From contig JADKBV010000011.1 in assembly GCA_016714895.1 (NCBI GenBank), forward strand, positions 1,364,001 to 1,428,000: DNA of 64,000 nt, written 5' to 3'. A program made the position numbers and the translations under genes. The stretch comes from Saprospiraceae bacterium (GTDB lineage Bacteria > Bacteroidota > Bacteroidia > Chitinophagales > Saprospiraceae). Positions 9,757 through 19,551 of the stretch are shown in pieces (within the stretch, counting starts at the first letter, position 1; each line of letters opens with the position of its first letter). Below the pieces are notes generated by a model. That model did no database searches. It worked only from the letters and a program-made list of their open reading frames with translations, and had not been told where the DNA came from.

Positions 9757-10038
9757 TTATGAATTGGCTTCAGGAGTCATTCTGCCGATCATACAACTCA
9801 CATAAGACTGTGCGGTCTTCAACATATTACCTTCTCCCGGCACAGGATATCCCATGTTGTGTAGAGCTTTTACGTATGTGTCAACCGGGATTTGTCCATC
9901 ACTTTCAAGACTGACTTTGCCTTCTTCGATGTCCACGGATATTTTGACTTGTTCATTGATTTTTTCCAATCCTTTTTTGATGGAATTGGCACAACCTCCG
10001 CACTTTATATTTTCTACGTATATGATTTCTACTGACAT
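9757..10038 (-). CDS. Heavy-metal-associated (HMA) domain protein
   Basis: This 93-residue protein has an HMA ferredoxin-like fold with the metal-binding motif GGCANSIKKGL preceded by CG (CxxC, residues about 13-16: CGGC). A short C-terminal extension has another Cys (YVSCMIGRM), a tail I recall from Bacteroidota HMA proteins. It is a likely cytoplasmic copper or zinc carrier. It is unlinked to the copper genes at 44-51 kb and is probably part of the core genome. Confidence 0.75.
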   Translation of the reverse strand: MSVEIIYVENIKCGGCANSIKKGLEKINEQVKISVDIEEGKVSLESDGQIPVDTYVKALHNMGYPVPGEGNMLKTAQSYVSCMIGRMTPEANS

Positions 10039-10088
10039 GATTTTATGTATTTATACCCTTATCAACAAAACTAATCCTTAAATAGTTT

Positions 10089-11330
10089 CTATTCAGCTGC
10101 TTCAAGTACCTTATCCCACACCCTGAACAGGTTTTTGGAACAGATAGCTTCTATATCTTCTTCTGAATATCCTCTTTCCAATAAAACATATAACAAATTT
10201 GGGTAATCAGCCACATCTTTTAAACCTACAGGAAGCGAATCGCCCACACCATCATAGTCTGAACCCAAACCTACATGTTCGATACCGATCAAACGAACTA
10301 CATGATCTATGTGATCGGCTACCATGTACACATCAGAAAAGAGGGTAGGGTATTTTTGGGTAAATTCGGCAACCACTTTTTTACCTTCATCGCTGTTTTT
10401 GTCTAGTTTTTTTTCTAACAATAATTGATGAAGTTCATTTCTTTTCTGATTGTTGAATTTTGATATTTCTCCATCCAGAAAATCAGTTCCAAAATTGATC
10501 ATCACCACACCTCCGTTTTTTTTGAGTCTCAGCAACAAAGTGTCGCTTATATTTCGTTCAAATCCGGGAGTATATTTCCTGACAGAAGAATGTGAAGCAA
10601 TGACAGGCACTTTAACATAATCAAAAACCTGATGACAGGCATTGTCAGAGATATGGGATATATCAACCATAATACCTTGTCTGACCATTTCGTCCAATAA
10701 GGTAAATCCATAAGGACTGATACCTTTCCAGGTTTGGGTTGTATCGTATGACGAGTCACAGATTTTATTGTCTTTGGAATGTGTCAGGGTTATGTAGCTT
10801 ATACCTTTATCTTTAAAATGACGAACCAGACGTAGGTCGTCTTCTACCGGCGCACCATTTTCCATTCCCATAGGCAGGGCTATTTTACCTTCTTTTTTGG
10901 CAAGGTTAACGTCATTTGGGTTTTTAGCAATGGTAAAATAGTCAGGATGCGTGTTCGTGATGTATTCAACCATTTCTATCAGGCTGTCAGCCAATGCCGC
11001 TGCTCCACCATTAGTCTGGTAGGAAGCCGGAATATAGATAGACATAAACGGAGCATCCAGTCCACCTTGTCGTGCTCTTTTAAAATCAAAGTCACCTTCA
11101 TGGGTTTCTATAGGAATGCCTGTAAATTCTTTTACAAATCTGAAGTTTTGCACCCTGAGTCTGTAGGGAAGGTCGACATGACCATCCACAATGATATATT
11201 TTTGTGCCAGTTCATTGGCTTTGGCATACAAAACCAAATCATTCGGAACAAACTGACCGAATATAAAAACTTCCTGAAATAGCAGGATAAAAACGGCTAC
11301 CCATTTTTGATGTTTGTTACCCGGTAACAA
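10089..11330 (-). CDS. Membrane dipeptidase-like peptidase (M19 family)
   Basis: This 413-residue protein has an N-terminal signal-like hydrophobic segment (residues about 9-25). M19 landmarks follow: VDGHVDLPYR (zinc ligands His51, Asp53), MGMENGAP (bridging Glu), VDISHISD, PVIASHSSVRKY and GLGSDYDGVGD. M19 enzymes are dinuclear zinc dipeptidases, usually secreted or membrane-anchored. It is probably periplasmic and used for peptide scavenging. It lies 6 bases downstream of tatA on the same strand, and the leader could suit Sec or Tat export, although no twin-arginine is visible. Confidence 0.86.
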   Translation of the reverse strand: MLPGNKHQKWVAVFILLFQEVFIFGQFVPNDLVLYAKANELAQKYIIVDGHVDLPYRLRVQNFRFVKEFTGIPIETHEGDFDFKRARQGGLDAPFMSIYIPASYQTNGGAAALADSLIEMVEYITNTHPDYFTIAKNPNDVNLAKKEGKIALPMGMENGAPVEDDLRLVRHFKDKGISYITLTHSKDNKICDSSYDTTQTWKGISPYGFTLLDEMVRQGIMVDISHISDNACHQVFDYVKVPVIASHSSVRKYTPGFERNISDTLLLRLKKNGGVVMINFGTDFLDGEISKFNNQKRNELHQLLLEKKLDKNSDEGKKVVAEFTQKYPTLFSDVYMVADHIDHVVRLIGIEHVGLGSDYDGVGDSLPVGLKDVADYPNLLYVLLERGYSEEDIEAICSKNLFRVWDKVLEAAE

Positions 11331-11336
11331 CAGGAA

Positions 11337-11537
11337 CTAGGAATTTTTTTTGTCCAATTCTTTCATGCCTTCCTTCACCTCTGTTTCGATGTTGGCCTTG
11401 GCATTATTAAACTCTCTGATGCCGCTTCCGAGGCCTCTCATCAGTTCAGGAATTTTTTTACCTCCGAAAAATACGAGAATGATCATACCGATAACAATCA
11501 ATTCCTGAGGACCTAAACCAAAAATTAAACTAAACAT
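11337..11537 (-). CDS. tatA: Sec-independent translocase subunit TatA/TatE
   Basis: This 66-residue protein has the TatA pattern. A short N-terminal membrane helix (PQELIVIGMIILVFF) follows the FG-LG start and leads to the hinge GGKKIPELMRGLGSGIREF, an amphipathic helix, and a charged tail (KEGMKELDKKNS). TatA oligomers form the conduit for folded proteins at the inner membrane. TatC is not in this window. Confidence 0.9.
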   Translation of the reverse strand: MFSLIFGLGPQELIVIGMIILVFFGGKKIPELMRGLGSGIREFNNAKANIETEVKEGMKELDKKNS

Positions 11538-11683
11538 AGGATTAAAATTTTATTATCTGAATTATAAATGCAAAGTTACGATATATTTTTAACATCTGTT
11601 GAAAGATTTATGGCTTACCTGATACTTTTCTGTCTAAATACAATCCGGACTAAAAAAAAAACAGGTCGTCTCTTTCATAAGAC

Positions 11684-12718
11684 TTATCTTTTGGGTTTGT
11701 ACCTGGAAAGTTCATATATTTTTTTGGCATCCTTTTCTGCGGCAAGTTGCGGCAAGGTCATTTCAGGATTTTTGTCCATATAAGCCTTTACAATTTTATA
11801 TCCGATATAGTTGCCGGTTTTACCGGGAGCTTCCCTCGGCATTCCCGGTGAATCAGGGCTAGGGTTGACGTATTTGCCTATCTGTGTCGGATTACTTTCC
11901 TGAAGCAGATTTTTTTCTATAAAAAAGGACCACATCTGTTTTTCATTGTCTTCACACCATTCCATCGAAACTTTCGGATACTCAAAAATGATGGAATCCT
12001 GTACTCCGGGCAAAAATTTATCCAGGATATACAGTTTTTTGCCGTTGTAAATCATTTGATCAAGCAGGGTATTGCCGTTTGTAGGTTCGGTATAATCTGA
12101 CAACCAAACTTCCAGGACTTTGCGCACCAAATGGTTTTTGTCCCATGAGCGGGTCACATAATCTGAAAAACCGGGGTTATCAGGATCTATTTTCCGATAA
12201 TTCTGGTCGCCAGCCAAAAACATGTCCAATCCTACGCCGATTGCATCCTTTCCTTCTCTTCCTTCAAAGATAAATCCCTGCAGACCGAATTCTGAAGTCA
12301 GGGTATAGATATCCGGCGTCGCTAAATCCGGAAAATAATGTTTTGCGTAGGTAAATGCTGTTTTAAGATCCTTTTCCAAACCTGAAAAATCGGTATAGTT
12401 TTTCCTGATTTTGGTGAAAATCGTATCTGAAAGGGGTTGATTTTTAAAATCCAGAATGGCAGCGGCGAGGCTATCTTTATTGTCAGCAGGCCCAACCGGA
12501 AAAATATGGCGGAAATACACATTGTAAAAAGAGGTGTGATTTTTTTCAAAAGTCTCCAGCGTGTTAATCAATGTATCTTTATTGTCCGAAGAAAATAATA
12601 TTTCTTCTGTACGGTAAACTCCAAAAGAAACATTGATATCCGAAACATCAGGTGTGTTTTCTTTTTCGCCACAAGCTGTCAGGTAAAGTATAAAAAATAA
12701 AAATAAATAATATCGCAT
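11684..12718 (-). CDS. gldB: Gliding motility lipoprotein GldB-like
   Basis: This 344-residue protein has a lipoprotein leader (YLTACG). The remainder resembles GldB: FYNVYFRHIFPVG in the first third, GVGLDMFLAGDQNYRKI in the centre, WCEDNEKQMWSFFIEKNLL, and a terminal PREAPGKTGNYIGYKIVKAYM segment reminiscent of the DUF2268 metalloprotease fold. GldB is needed for gliding and T9SS assembly in Flavobacterium. Here its usual partner gldC is not adjacent. The assignment rests on recalled family patterns. Confidence 0.72.
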   Translation of the reverse strand: MRYYLFLFFILYLTACGEKENTPDVSDINVSFGVYRTEEILFSSDNKDTLINTLETFEKNHTSFYNVYFRHIFPVGPADNKDSLAAAILDFKNQPLSDTIFTKIRKNYTDFSGLEKDLKTAFTYAKHYFPDLATPDIYTLTSEFGLQGFIFEGREGKDAIGVGLDMFLAGDQNYRKIDPDNPGFSDYVTRSWDKNHLVRKVLEVWLSDYTEPTNGNTLLDQMIYNGKKLYILDKFLPGVQDSIIFEYPKVSMEWCEDNEKQMWSFFIEKNLLQESNPTQIGKYVNPSPDSPGMPREAPGKTGNYIGYKIVKAYMDKNPEMTLPQLAAEKDAKKIYELSRYKPKR

Positions 12719-12972
12719 AGGTTCTGTTTGTAAAAATAAGGGTTATTTTCTTTAAATAATCTGCAAAAATACATTCCTTTTACGGGAATCATCATAAAAA
12801 ATGTTGTTAGGTTCTTATACCGGCCCCAACCTTGGATTTATGGCATTATAAAAACTGTCCAAGACGAAAAAATGTTTTTATTTTTTTAACATTGCACCAA
12901 AATCAGGAAGACTTGCATCTTTTTACAAACAGAAATAAGTAACCAACGGTTTCGACCTAAAACATACAGGAT

Positions 12973-14049
12973 ATGAAAACCTTCAGATATACAAACATTT
13001 TTCTTTTTTTTACCCTTTTGGGTTTATATGGATGTAAACAGTCTTCCCCTTTTCCCGGGTACAAACCACCGGCGATAGGAAATGCCAATCATGTGGACAT
13101 CGTGATGGATTCTGTTTTAGCGACGGGGATGGTTGGTGATTCCGTTTTGGAATATTTTACTTCACCCTTTCCGGTGATGCCGGCTCCCGAACCTTTTTTT
13201 GATCTTCGTTTTCTGACCATGACGGATATCGAATACGATGCCTACAAAAAGGAGCTTAAGACCCTGGTTTTTGTTGCTGATTTGTTAGATACGACAAGTT
13301 TGGTAACAAAAATGGTAAAGGAAGACCTTGGAAGTGAAAAATGGAATAAAGCTTTGACGGATTCAACATATTTTATGACGTTTGCCAAAGATAAGTGGGC
13401 CAAAGGTCAATTGCTTATTTACATTTTTGCCAAAGGACCTCAAAAACTGGCGGACGTCATGTCTGTCGTTTTTCCTACCGCAGCGGTCAGAATCAACAAA
13501 CATGATGAACCATCTCTGGACGCTTCTGTATATGGCGTAAAAGGGAAGGATAGTCCTTTGACGGAATTGGTTCAAAAAAAATATGCTTTAAAAATGGACG
13601 TTCCTCCCGGATTTGTCAAAGCATTGGAAGAAGATAATTTTTTATGGTTGCGCTTTGATGATAAAAAATCTATTCAAAATATTGTCATTCAAAAATTTGC
13701 CTACACGGATGTGTCACAGTTTTCTAAAGATAACATGATCAACCTCAGGAACGAATACGGTAAAAAGTATGTCAAAACCAATTCAAAAGACGCTTATATG
13801 CAGACCAACCCGATAGATTTGCCTGTTTACGAATATGAAGTCAATCATCACGGTATGGTCGGCAAAGAAATCCGCGGCATCTGGGAAACTGTCAACGATT
13901 TTATGGGCGGCCCGTTTTTTTCCTATCTTTTACTTAATAAAGCGACCAATGAATTGGTATTTATCGATGTGTTTATTCTTGCTCCGGGAGAAGAAAAAAG
14001 AGATATGATGCAAAGATTGGATTATGTCGTTAAAAAATCAACTTTTTAA
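12973..14049 (+). CDS. DUF4837-like lipoprotein
   Basis: This 358-residue protein has a lipobox at LYGC. It carries KPPAIGNANHVDIVMDS, VGDSVLEYF and PAPEPFFDLRFL, a pattern I recall for DUF4837 proteins of Bacteroidota. The C-terminal third has GKEIRGIWETVNDFMGGPFFSYLL. No enzymatic motif is visible. It is probably outer-membrane-anchored on the periplasmic side. It is divergent from gldB, with about 250 bases between them. Function unknown. Confidence 0.65.
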   Translation: MKTFRYTNIFLFFTLLGLYGCKQSSPFPGYKPPAIGNANHVDIVMDSVLATGMVGDSVLEYFTSPFPVMPAPEPFFDLRFLTMTDIEYDAYKKELKTLVFVADLLDTTSLVTKMVKEDLGSEKWNKALTDSTYFMTFAKDKWAKGQLLIYIFAKGPQKLADVMSVVFPTAAVRINKHDEPSLDASVYGVKGKDSPLTELVQKKYALKMDVPPGFVKALEEDNFLWLRFDDKKSIQNIVIQKFAYTDVSQFSKDNMINLRNEYGKKYVKTNSKDAYMQTNPIDLPVYEYEVNHHGMVGKEIRGIWETVNDFMGGPFFSYLLLNKATNELVFIDVFILAPGEEKRDMMQRLDYVVKKSTF

Positions 14050-14090
14050 GATCCGACTTTTAAGGTTATAACAAGTTTAATTTAAACCAA

Positions 14091-14741
14091 TCAGGGTTTG
14101 TCGATTTTTTCAAAAATAATGACCCTTTGATGGTCAGAGTATACCGTACGCCACCCAAAGGTCTGACCTATGTAGTCCCAGGTCAACGGATGAAAAAATA
14201 TTACATGGGTTTGGTCCCTTTTGTAATACCAGTCCTTCATATCTTCTGCACGTTTGTACCATTCAGTCATAAAAGTGATGTGACCGCCGGGTTTCAGCAA
14301 CGCATTTAAACGTTTACATTCTTTATGGGGATCAAAAAAATGTTCGGCAGTTTCGAGGCAGAAAATATGGTCATAACTGCCTGTATCCGGGAGTTGCGGA
14401 AAAAAATACGGGTCGTAGGAGTCACATTGTATTCCGGTCTCAGTCAACAAATCCTTAAGCACCGGTTTTGGTCCACAGCCGTAATCCAGACATTTTGAAT
14501 CGGGTGTTAAAAAGGGTCGGGCAGGGGAGAGTGCTATGTTTATATGACGGATGTGACCATCGCTGCCGGCATCGGATATATGGTGTAGGTAACGATTTTT
14601 TTCTTCTAACGGTGATGGAAAATACTTCTCGGGAACCTGCATCAAAGCACAAACTTTACATCGTAAATAGGTTCTTTGATCGTTAGGAAAGCGCAGGGAT
14701 TCTACGGGCAGCGGTTGAAAACACAACACACAATTATTCAT
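14091..14741 (-). CDS. Class I SAM-dependent methyltransferase with N-terminal zinc-ribbon-like motif
   Basis: This 216-residue protein begins with two CxxC-like pairs (NNCVLC and LRCKVC, residues about 4-32). A class I methyltransferase core follows, with SAM motif I CLDYGCGPKPVL (about residues 83-95) and later FCLETAEHFFDPHKE and LLKPGGHITFMTEWY. Such fusions often methylate sugars or small metabolites. It overlaps the upstream GT9 gene by 8 bases, hinting at a role in a glycan or surface polysaccharide pathway. Substrate unknown. Confidence 0.78.
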   Translation of the reverse strand: MNNCVLCFQPLPVESLRFPNDQRTYLRCKVCALMQVPEKYFPSPLEEKNRYLHHISDAGSDGHIRHINIALSPARPFLTPDSKCLDYGCGPKPVLKDLLTETGIQCDSYDPYFFPQLPDTGSYDHIFCLETAEHFFDPHKECKRLNALLKPGGHITFMTEWYKRAEDMKDWYYKRDQTHVIFFHPLTWDYIGQTFGWRTVYSDHQRVIIFEKIDKP

Positions 14742-15711
14742 GTTCGAATGCGTTGATTTCCGGAGCGGAGACGTTGATTTTTTCCATACAATCGAAGTGA
14801 CCTAAGGGACATGAATTAAATCCGAGTTTCGAACAGGGACGGCAACCCAGGTTTACTTCCAGGGAGAGGTATTTGCCAACATCAGACATTCCGAAATACG
14901 GATACATACCAAAATCAGGCACCGTATTTCCCCACAGCACTACGATTTTTTTCTGAAAGGCAGCCGCGATATGCATCATACCTGTATCACCTGTGAATAC
15001 CAAACCGGCATGTTTGATCAGGTAAGAAGTTTCTGCGAGTGAGGTTTTTCCGGTCATTTTTATGGCGTGCGGAAACTCTTTTTTTAGCAGGCTGCCCATC
15101 TCCGCTACATCATGGCCACCGATCAGGATGGTGGTATGTCTTTGCAGGCTGAGTATTTCTCTGGCTTTTGACATAGAAATTCTTTTGGTATTATGGGCGG
15201 CTCCCAATACCAATACATCGTAATGAGCATCGACCAATCCTTTGATTTCAGGGCTGATGGTATCTTCATCATAAAAGATGTCCAATCCAAGGTGGTCGTT
15301 GTTGATCCCCAAAGGAAAAAGGGCTTCAAAGTACCGATCCACCAGATGTTGTTTTGGCAGTATATTGATTTTTGTATTGACGAGAAGCCATTTTTTGACA
15401 TTCAGTTTATCGAATGAAGTGTGGGGACGACCCAAACGCCTTACGAGGCGGATAGACTGACGGTTTTTCTGCAGGTCAAATACATGGTCAAAGTTCAGGT
15501 TTTTTAATTCTTCCAAGGTAGTTTGTTCTTTGTTGTGGATGCGGGTTATGTAGGGGTTTGTATGGAGAACCGGTACAAAAGATTCTTTGACCAAAAAGTG
15601 AATTTCAGCGTTCCATTGTTGGCGGATACAGCGGATGACCGGGGTGGTCAATACGATATCACCGATAGATGAATAGCGGATGATTAATACTTTTTTTGAT
15701 GTGGGTTCCAA
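14734..15711 (-). CDS. Glycosyltransferase family 9 (heptosyltransferase-like)
   Basis: This 325-residue protein opens KVLIIRYSSIGDIVLTTPVIR, the hallmark N-terminus of ADP-heptose:LPS heptosyltransferases. The nucleotide-sugar-binding half includes GLVFTGDTGMMHIAAAFQKK and VVLWGNTVPDFG. A cysteine cluster (LGCRPCSKLGFNSCPLGHFDC) lies near the C-terminus. GT9 enzymes add heptose or related sugars to the LPS core at the inner membrane. It shares an 8-base overlap with the downstream methyltransferase gene. Confidence 0.85.
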   Translation of the reverse strand: MEPTSKKVLIIRYSSIGDIVLTTPVIRCIRQQWNAEIHFLVKESFVPVLHTNPYITRIHNKEQTTLEELKNLNFDHVFDLQKNRQSIRLVRRLGRPHTSFDKLNVKKWLLVNTKINILPKQHLVDRYFEALFPLGINNDHLGLDIFYDEDTISPEIKGLVDAHYDVLVLGAAHNTKRISMSKAREILSLQRHTTILIGGHDVAEMGSLLKKEFPHAIKMTGKTSLAETSYLIKHAGLVFTGDTGMMHIAAAFQKKIVVLWGNTVPDFGMYPYFGMSDVGKYLSLEVNLGCRPCSKLGFNSCPLGHFDCMEKINVSAPEINAFEHE

Positions 15712-15986
15712 GGTATTGCTTACTTATCGATGGGCAAAGTAACAACTTTTTTGGTAAAAAATAAAACCAAAAGAGAGATAGGCAGGTTAACTTCACCATT
15801 ATTTGATTACATGGTAAACAGTACATTTGAAAACGTTACAAAAAAAACTGAATAATACCTTACTATTCAAAACCTGTGATTGAACATTCCCGATATATTC
15901 TCAAAATTTCAAAATCCTGAAATGAAGAAATTTTTTATCAGAGTGTCCGGTATAAAATTCAGAGAACTTAATGTAATGTTTTGCAT

Positions 15987-18900
15987 TTACAGGTGTACGG
16001 TTAGTTCGTACCTGTTTTTACAATCAACCACACTGACTTGGAGCTTTGTTTTGGTAAGGTCCAGATTTTTTTTGATAAGGGACATACCGATACTTTTTAT
16101 ATGTGGAAAATCTTTTAGCAATGCTTCTTCTCCTTCACAATTATATAGTTCCTGTACTTCTTCAGGCAAAGGGATACCATTATCCGTAATCCGGATTACC
16201 AATTCAGGTGTTTTAACCACTTCCAGGGTGATAAGACCCGGTTTGGAGTGATTGATGATATTACTGAGGATGTTTCTGAGTATTATCTTCCAGTTTTCTC
16301 CGTATGGCAATAAGATATTATTGGTATCGGGATCTGAGATGCTTATAAACCGTATCCCTCTTTCCTGTAGAAACAATAAAAATGTATTATGAATTTCTGC
16401 GATCAGGTCGGACATTTTTATTTTCTCGCCTTCTGTTAATTGAATATTGGATGTCAGATGTTTAATTACATTTTCAATCATTTGAAGACTCTGGTTCATA
16501 TTTTTTTTCATCATGTCGCTTAGTTTTGTATAACTTGAGACATTGCCTGATGTAATGTATGTATCCAGAAGTTTGATTGCTTCCAATTGAGCAATGATCG
16601 GTGATTTAATATCATGAACCAATACTTCATTGACACGAATCACTTTTTCATAATATTCTTTATCTTTTTGTAAATTGATTTCTTTGAGTTTCATCATGTC
16701 GGTCTCCTGTTTGGACATGGTGGCAACTTTTTGTTTTATCAGCTCCTGCAACGCTTTGTTTCTTTTTATATAAAAAGATTTGATCAACTGAAATGCCAGT
16801 AAAAGTAAACCCATAAATACAAATACCATGATCAATCTGAAGGTCATTGTATTATAAAATTTTGGCAAAACGGTAAACCTGAATTGAGCAAGTTCGTAAG
16901 CATCAGGTCCAAAACCGGTCAGTTTTTTGACAGATATGGTATAATCTCCGTACTGAAGTTGATTTAAGTTGATTTCATCAGATCTTATGGGTATCCACTG
17001 GTCAAAAATTCCGTCAATCTTGTAATATAAATATTCATTGTTTTTGCTACTGTAATGTGGCGAAGCAACACTTAGACTAAATTGAAAAAATCCTTCTTTT
17101 ATTTGACGGTTTTCCAAACTAACCGGAGATCTGTCTATCAACAATCGGGTAAAATGAATTTTTGAGGCGAATTTTACTTTCTCTTTAAAGTCAGCAGGTT
17201 GGATGGATATAATTCCGTTCATGCTGCTAAAACTTATAACACCGTTTTTTTGAATTGATGATGGAAACATACATCCGCCGTTAAATTCATTAGTAGACAA
17301 ACCGTCAAGAACTGAATAATTATGAATATATAAGTCTTCTTGTTTGCCGGAAACATGTCTTAGTAAATCATCAACCAAAATTTGTTTCAACCCATTGTTG
17401 GTACTGATCCAAACGTATCCATAATCATCCTCTACAAAAGTATGGGCATACTTCAGGTCACCATTTCGGTCTAAAGGAAGCTTAATAAATTTACCGTCTT
17501 TTAGCATGTAATACCCTTGTCCATAGGACCCCATCCAGATGAATCCGTATTTTGAGTGGACGATACCCCGAGTATATATTTTTGGCCATTTTTTTTCTAC
17601 AAGCTTTTTAGTTTGTACATGTACTTCATAACATTTTTCACCCGTAATAACACAAAGTTGTTTTGAATCATCAAAAAATATTTGTGAAAAACCATATTTA
17701 TCAGAATAATCCCGAAGCGACAAAACGATAGAAAGAGAATCTTTATCAAATAAATATAGATAAATATAAGAACTGAAAAGAATTTGTCCGTTCTCCAGTT
17801 CCATGGCAAATCCAATATTTCCATTATTGGCCAGTTCGAATTTATGAAGCAACTTTCCGTCTTTTCCTTTAGCAATTAGAAACCGCTTATCTTTATACCA
17901 ATGACGTCCGGATTTGTCTGTAAAATACAAACCAAAATAATCTTCATTTGATGTAAAATAATTGCATTTACCCTCCTTAGTTAATATTTTTCTGGTATCA
18001 TATATGATGTCTCCTTCTTTTGTAAAAACATGATTGTAAACATCTTTTGTATGGCTTCTTAACGTATCACAACTTTTACATACGCAATGATGTTCTTCAT
18101 TTTTATTTTGTGATATAAAGTGTAATCCGTTGGTCGCACTACCCAGAATTAATAGTTTTAAATGTTCGGCATAATAACAGCATGTTATTTGATCCCCGGT
18201 TCTTGAAAGAGGTATATTGTCTATTATTTTAGTTAAACTGTAATTTGTATTTGTTATTTCCAATCTATATAATATGTTGTCGTAAAAAGTGTACATTTGA
18301 TCATCTGAACCAAACAACATACCACCTTTTAATTTATTTTTATCATTATTTTTGGGTTGTATTATTTTATTTATTATTTCCCCTTCATTATTTTTTTCTT
18401 CTATCAACTCACCTTCCGGAGTTATAAAATATAAATTATTTTTTACACTAAAATAAGTGTAATCTGATTTTATCTTGCCACTGATTGTATGTTTGAGGTA
18501 AACCTGTTTATTTTTTATTGAATCCAGGTTGTTTGGCACATTTATATTTTTTGAAAAATAAATATGAAAATTTTGATTCTCAAAATTATAAAAACTATCA
18601 AAGTTTATATTCCTTAAATATTTTTTTTTGATATTTTCGTCTACTTTTTCTATCAAATCAGCATGTAAAGTTTTTCCATTGCAGAAATAAAAATTGTTAC
18701 CGCTGTCTATTACATAAACATTTTTTTCATTATCCTGAAAAAAATCTAAGATTCTGGGTTCTTTTAATTCTATATTTTTGAATTTTTTGCCATCAAAAAC
18801 TGTTAGTCCGGAAGTTGTTGATATCCATAAAAAATCATTTTTATCCATTAATATTTTATTAATAAAGGATATTGGACTTGAATTTTCGGAATTAAAATTT

Positions 18901-19010
18901 TTTAGATTGGTGTTTTCTTTGATAGCAAATACCTGACAAACCGGTCGTATAAAATGGGTAGATAATAACAGAAGTATAAATATCAATTTGTATCTCGAAA
19001 GACCGGACAT
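15987..19010 (-). CDS. Propeller-type sensor histidine kinase (Reg_prop / Y_Y_Y / HisKA / HATPase)
   Basis: This 1007-residue protein has a signal segment (LIFILLLLSTHF), propeller repeats to about residue 600 (WISTNNGLKQILVDD; GYVWISTNNG) and a Y_Y_Y-like domain (about 650-720). A single membrane helix (MTFRLIMVFVFMGLLLLAF) is followed by a coiled coil and the H-box VLVHDIKSPIIAQLEAI. The ATPase domain has the N-box ILRNILSNIINH and ITDNGIPLP. The G2 box (SIGMSLIKKNL) is degenerate compared with GxGLGL. There is no fused receiver or AraC output and no regulator beside it, so it is an orphan. Ligand unknown. Confidence 0.86.
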   Translation of the reverse strand: MSGLSRYKLIFILLLLSTHFIRPVCQVFAIKENTNLKNFNSENSSPISFINKILMDKNDFLWISTTSGLTVFDGKKFKNIELKEPRILDFFQDNEKNVYVIDSGNNFYFCNGKTLHADLIEKVDENIKKKYLRNINFDSFYNFENQNFHIYFSKNINVPNNLDSIKNKQVYLKHTISGKIKSDYTYFSVKNNLYFITPEGELIEEKNNEGEIINKIIQPKNNDKNKLKGGMLFGSDDQMYTFYDNILYRLEITNTNYSLTKIIDNIPLSRTGDQITCCYYAEHLKLLILGSATNGLHFISQNKNEEHHCVCKSCDTLRSHTKDVYNHVFTKEGDIIYDTRKILTKEGKCNYFTSNEDYFGLYFTDKSGRHWYKDKRFLIAKGKDGKLLHKFELANNGNIGFAMELENGQILFSSYIYLYLFDKDSLSIVLSLRDYSDKYGFSQIFFDDSKQLCVITGEKCYEVHVQTKKLVEKKWPKIYTRGIVHSKYGFIWMGSYGQGYYMLKDGKFIKLPLDRNGDLKYAHTFVEDDYGYVWISTNNGLKQILVDDLLRHVSGKQEDLYIHNYSVLDGLSTNEFNGGCMFPSSIQKNGVISFSSMNGIISIQPADFKEKVKFASKIHFTRLLIDRSPVSLENRQIKEGFFQFSLSVASPHYSSKNNEYLYYKIDGIFDQWIPIRSDEINLNQLQYGDYTISVKKLTGFGPDAYELAQFRFTVLPKFYNTMTFRLIMVFVFMGLLLLAFQLIKSFYIKRNKALQELIKQKVATMSKQETDMMKLKEINLQKDKEYYEKVIRVNEVLVHDIKSPIIAQLEAIKLLDTYITSGNVSSYTKLSDMMKKNMNQSLQMIENVIKHLTSNIQLTEGEKIKMSDLIAEIHNTFLLFLQERGIRFISISDPDTNNILLPYGENWKIILRNILSNIINHSKPGLITLEVVKTPELVIRITDNGIPLPEEVQELYNCEGEEALLKDFPHIKSIGMSLIKKNLDLTKTKLQVSVVDCKNRYELTVHL

Positions 19011-19551
19011 GGTATATAATTAATTTGGGGTATCTTTAAAAAAAAATGTTAGCAGATTCGAATCTTCGACATCAAATCCTGAAACGGAAAATCAAAGTTA
19101 CGTGAATTTTTCACATTTCAAAGTTGTAAGATTCTAAATGTTGTAAATTTTGATCTATGAAAGTGTGTATCGTAAACGACCTTTGTGGGGCCATTTTACT
19201 ACTTCCCGTAATTTAGACCATTGATTTTGACGTGGTTTTTCCCATAAGTTGTAATAATCATGACAAAATAAATTAACGCATCAACTTAACCACGGATTTC
19301 GTGCGTGGCTACAAATATTTTGCTTCTCCGTGGCAATAAATGTAAAGTCCTGAAATACACCCACTATTGTTGTACTTTTGGGGACCATTCTTTGTACCAG
19401 GCAAATCGAAACACTACCCTGCATTTTCTTTTTTGTGTTATTGATATTGGCTTTTCTCATCTTTTTATCAACACCTTTGTTCCATGGGTAAATGTTTCAG
19501 GAAGAGTTGATATTTTGAGATTTTCTGTTTGCCTTTTATGAATATTTTCTG
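19011..19551. other. 541-base intergenic region
   Basis: No RNA gene, repeat of note or terminator was recognised here. It separates the orphan propeller kinase from the large barrel-like protein gene; both neighbouring genes are on the minus strand. Confidence 0.4.

Noticed and set aside
19055..19064. tRNA-like GATTCGAATC word
   Set aside because: It matches a T-loop by chance, but no acceptor or anticodon stem can be drawn around it.
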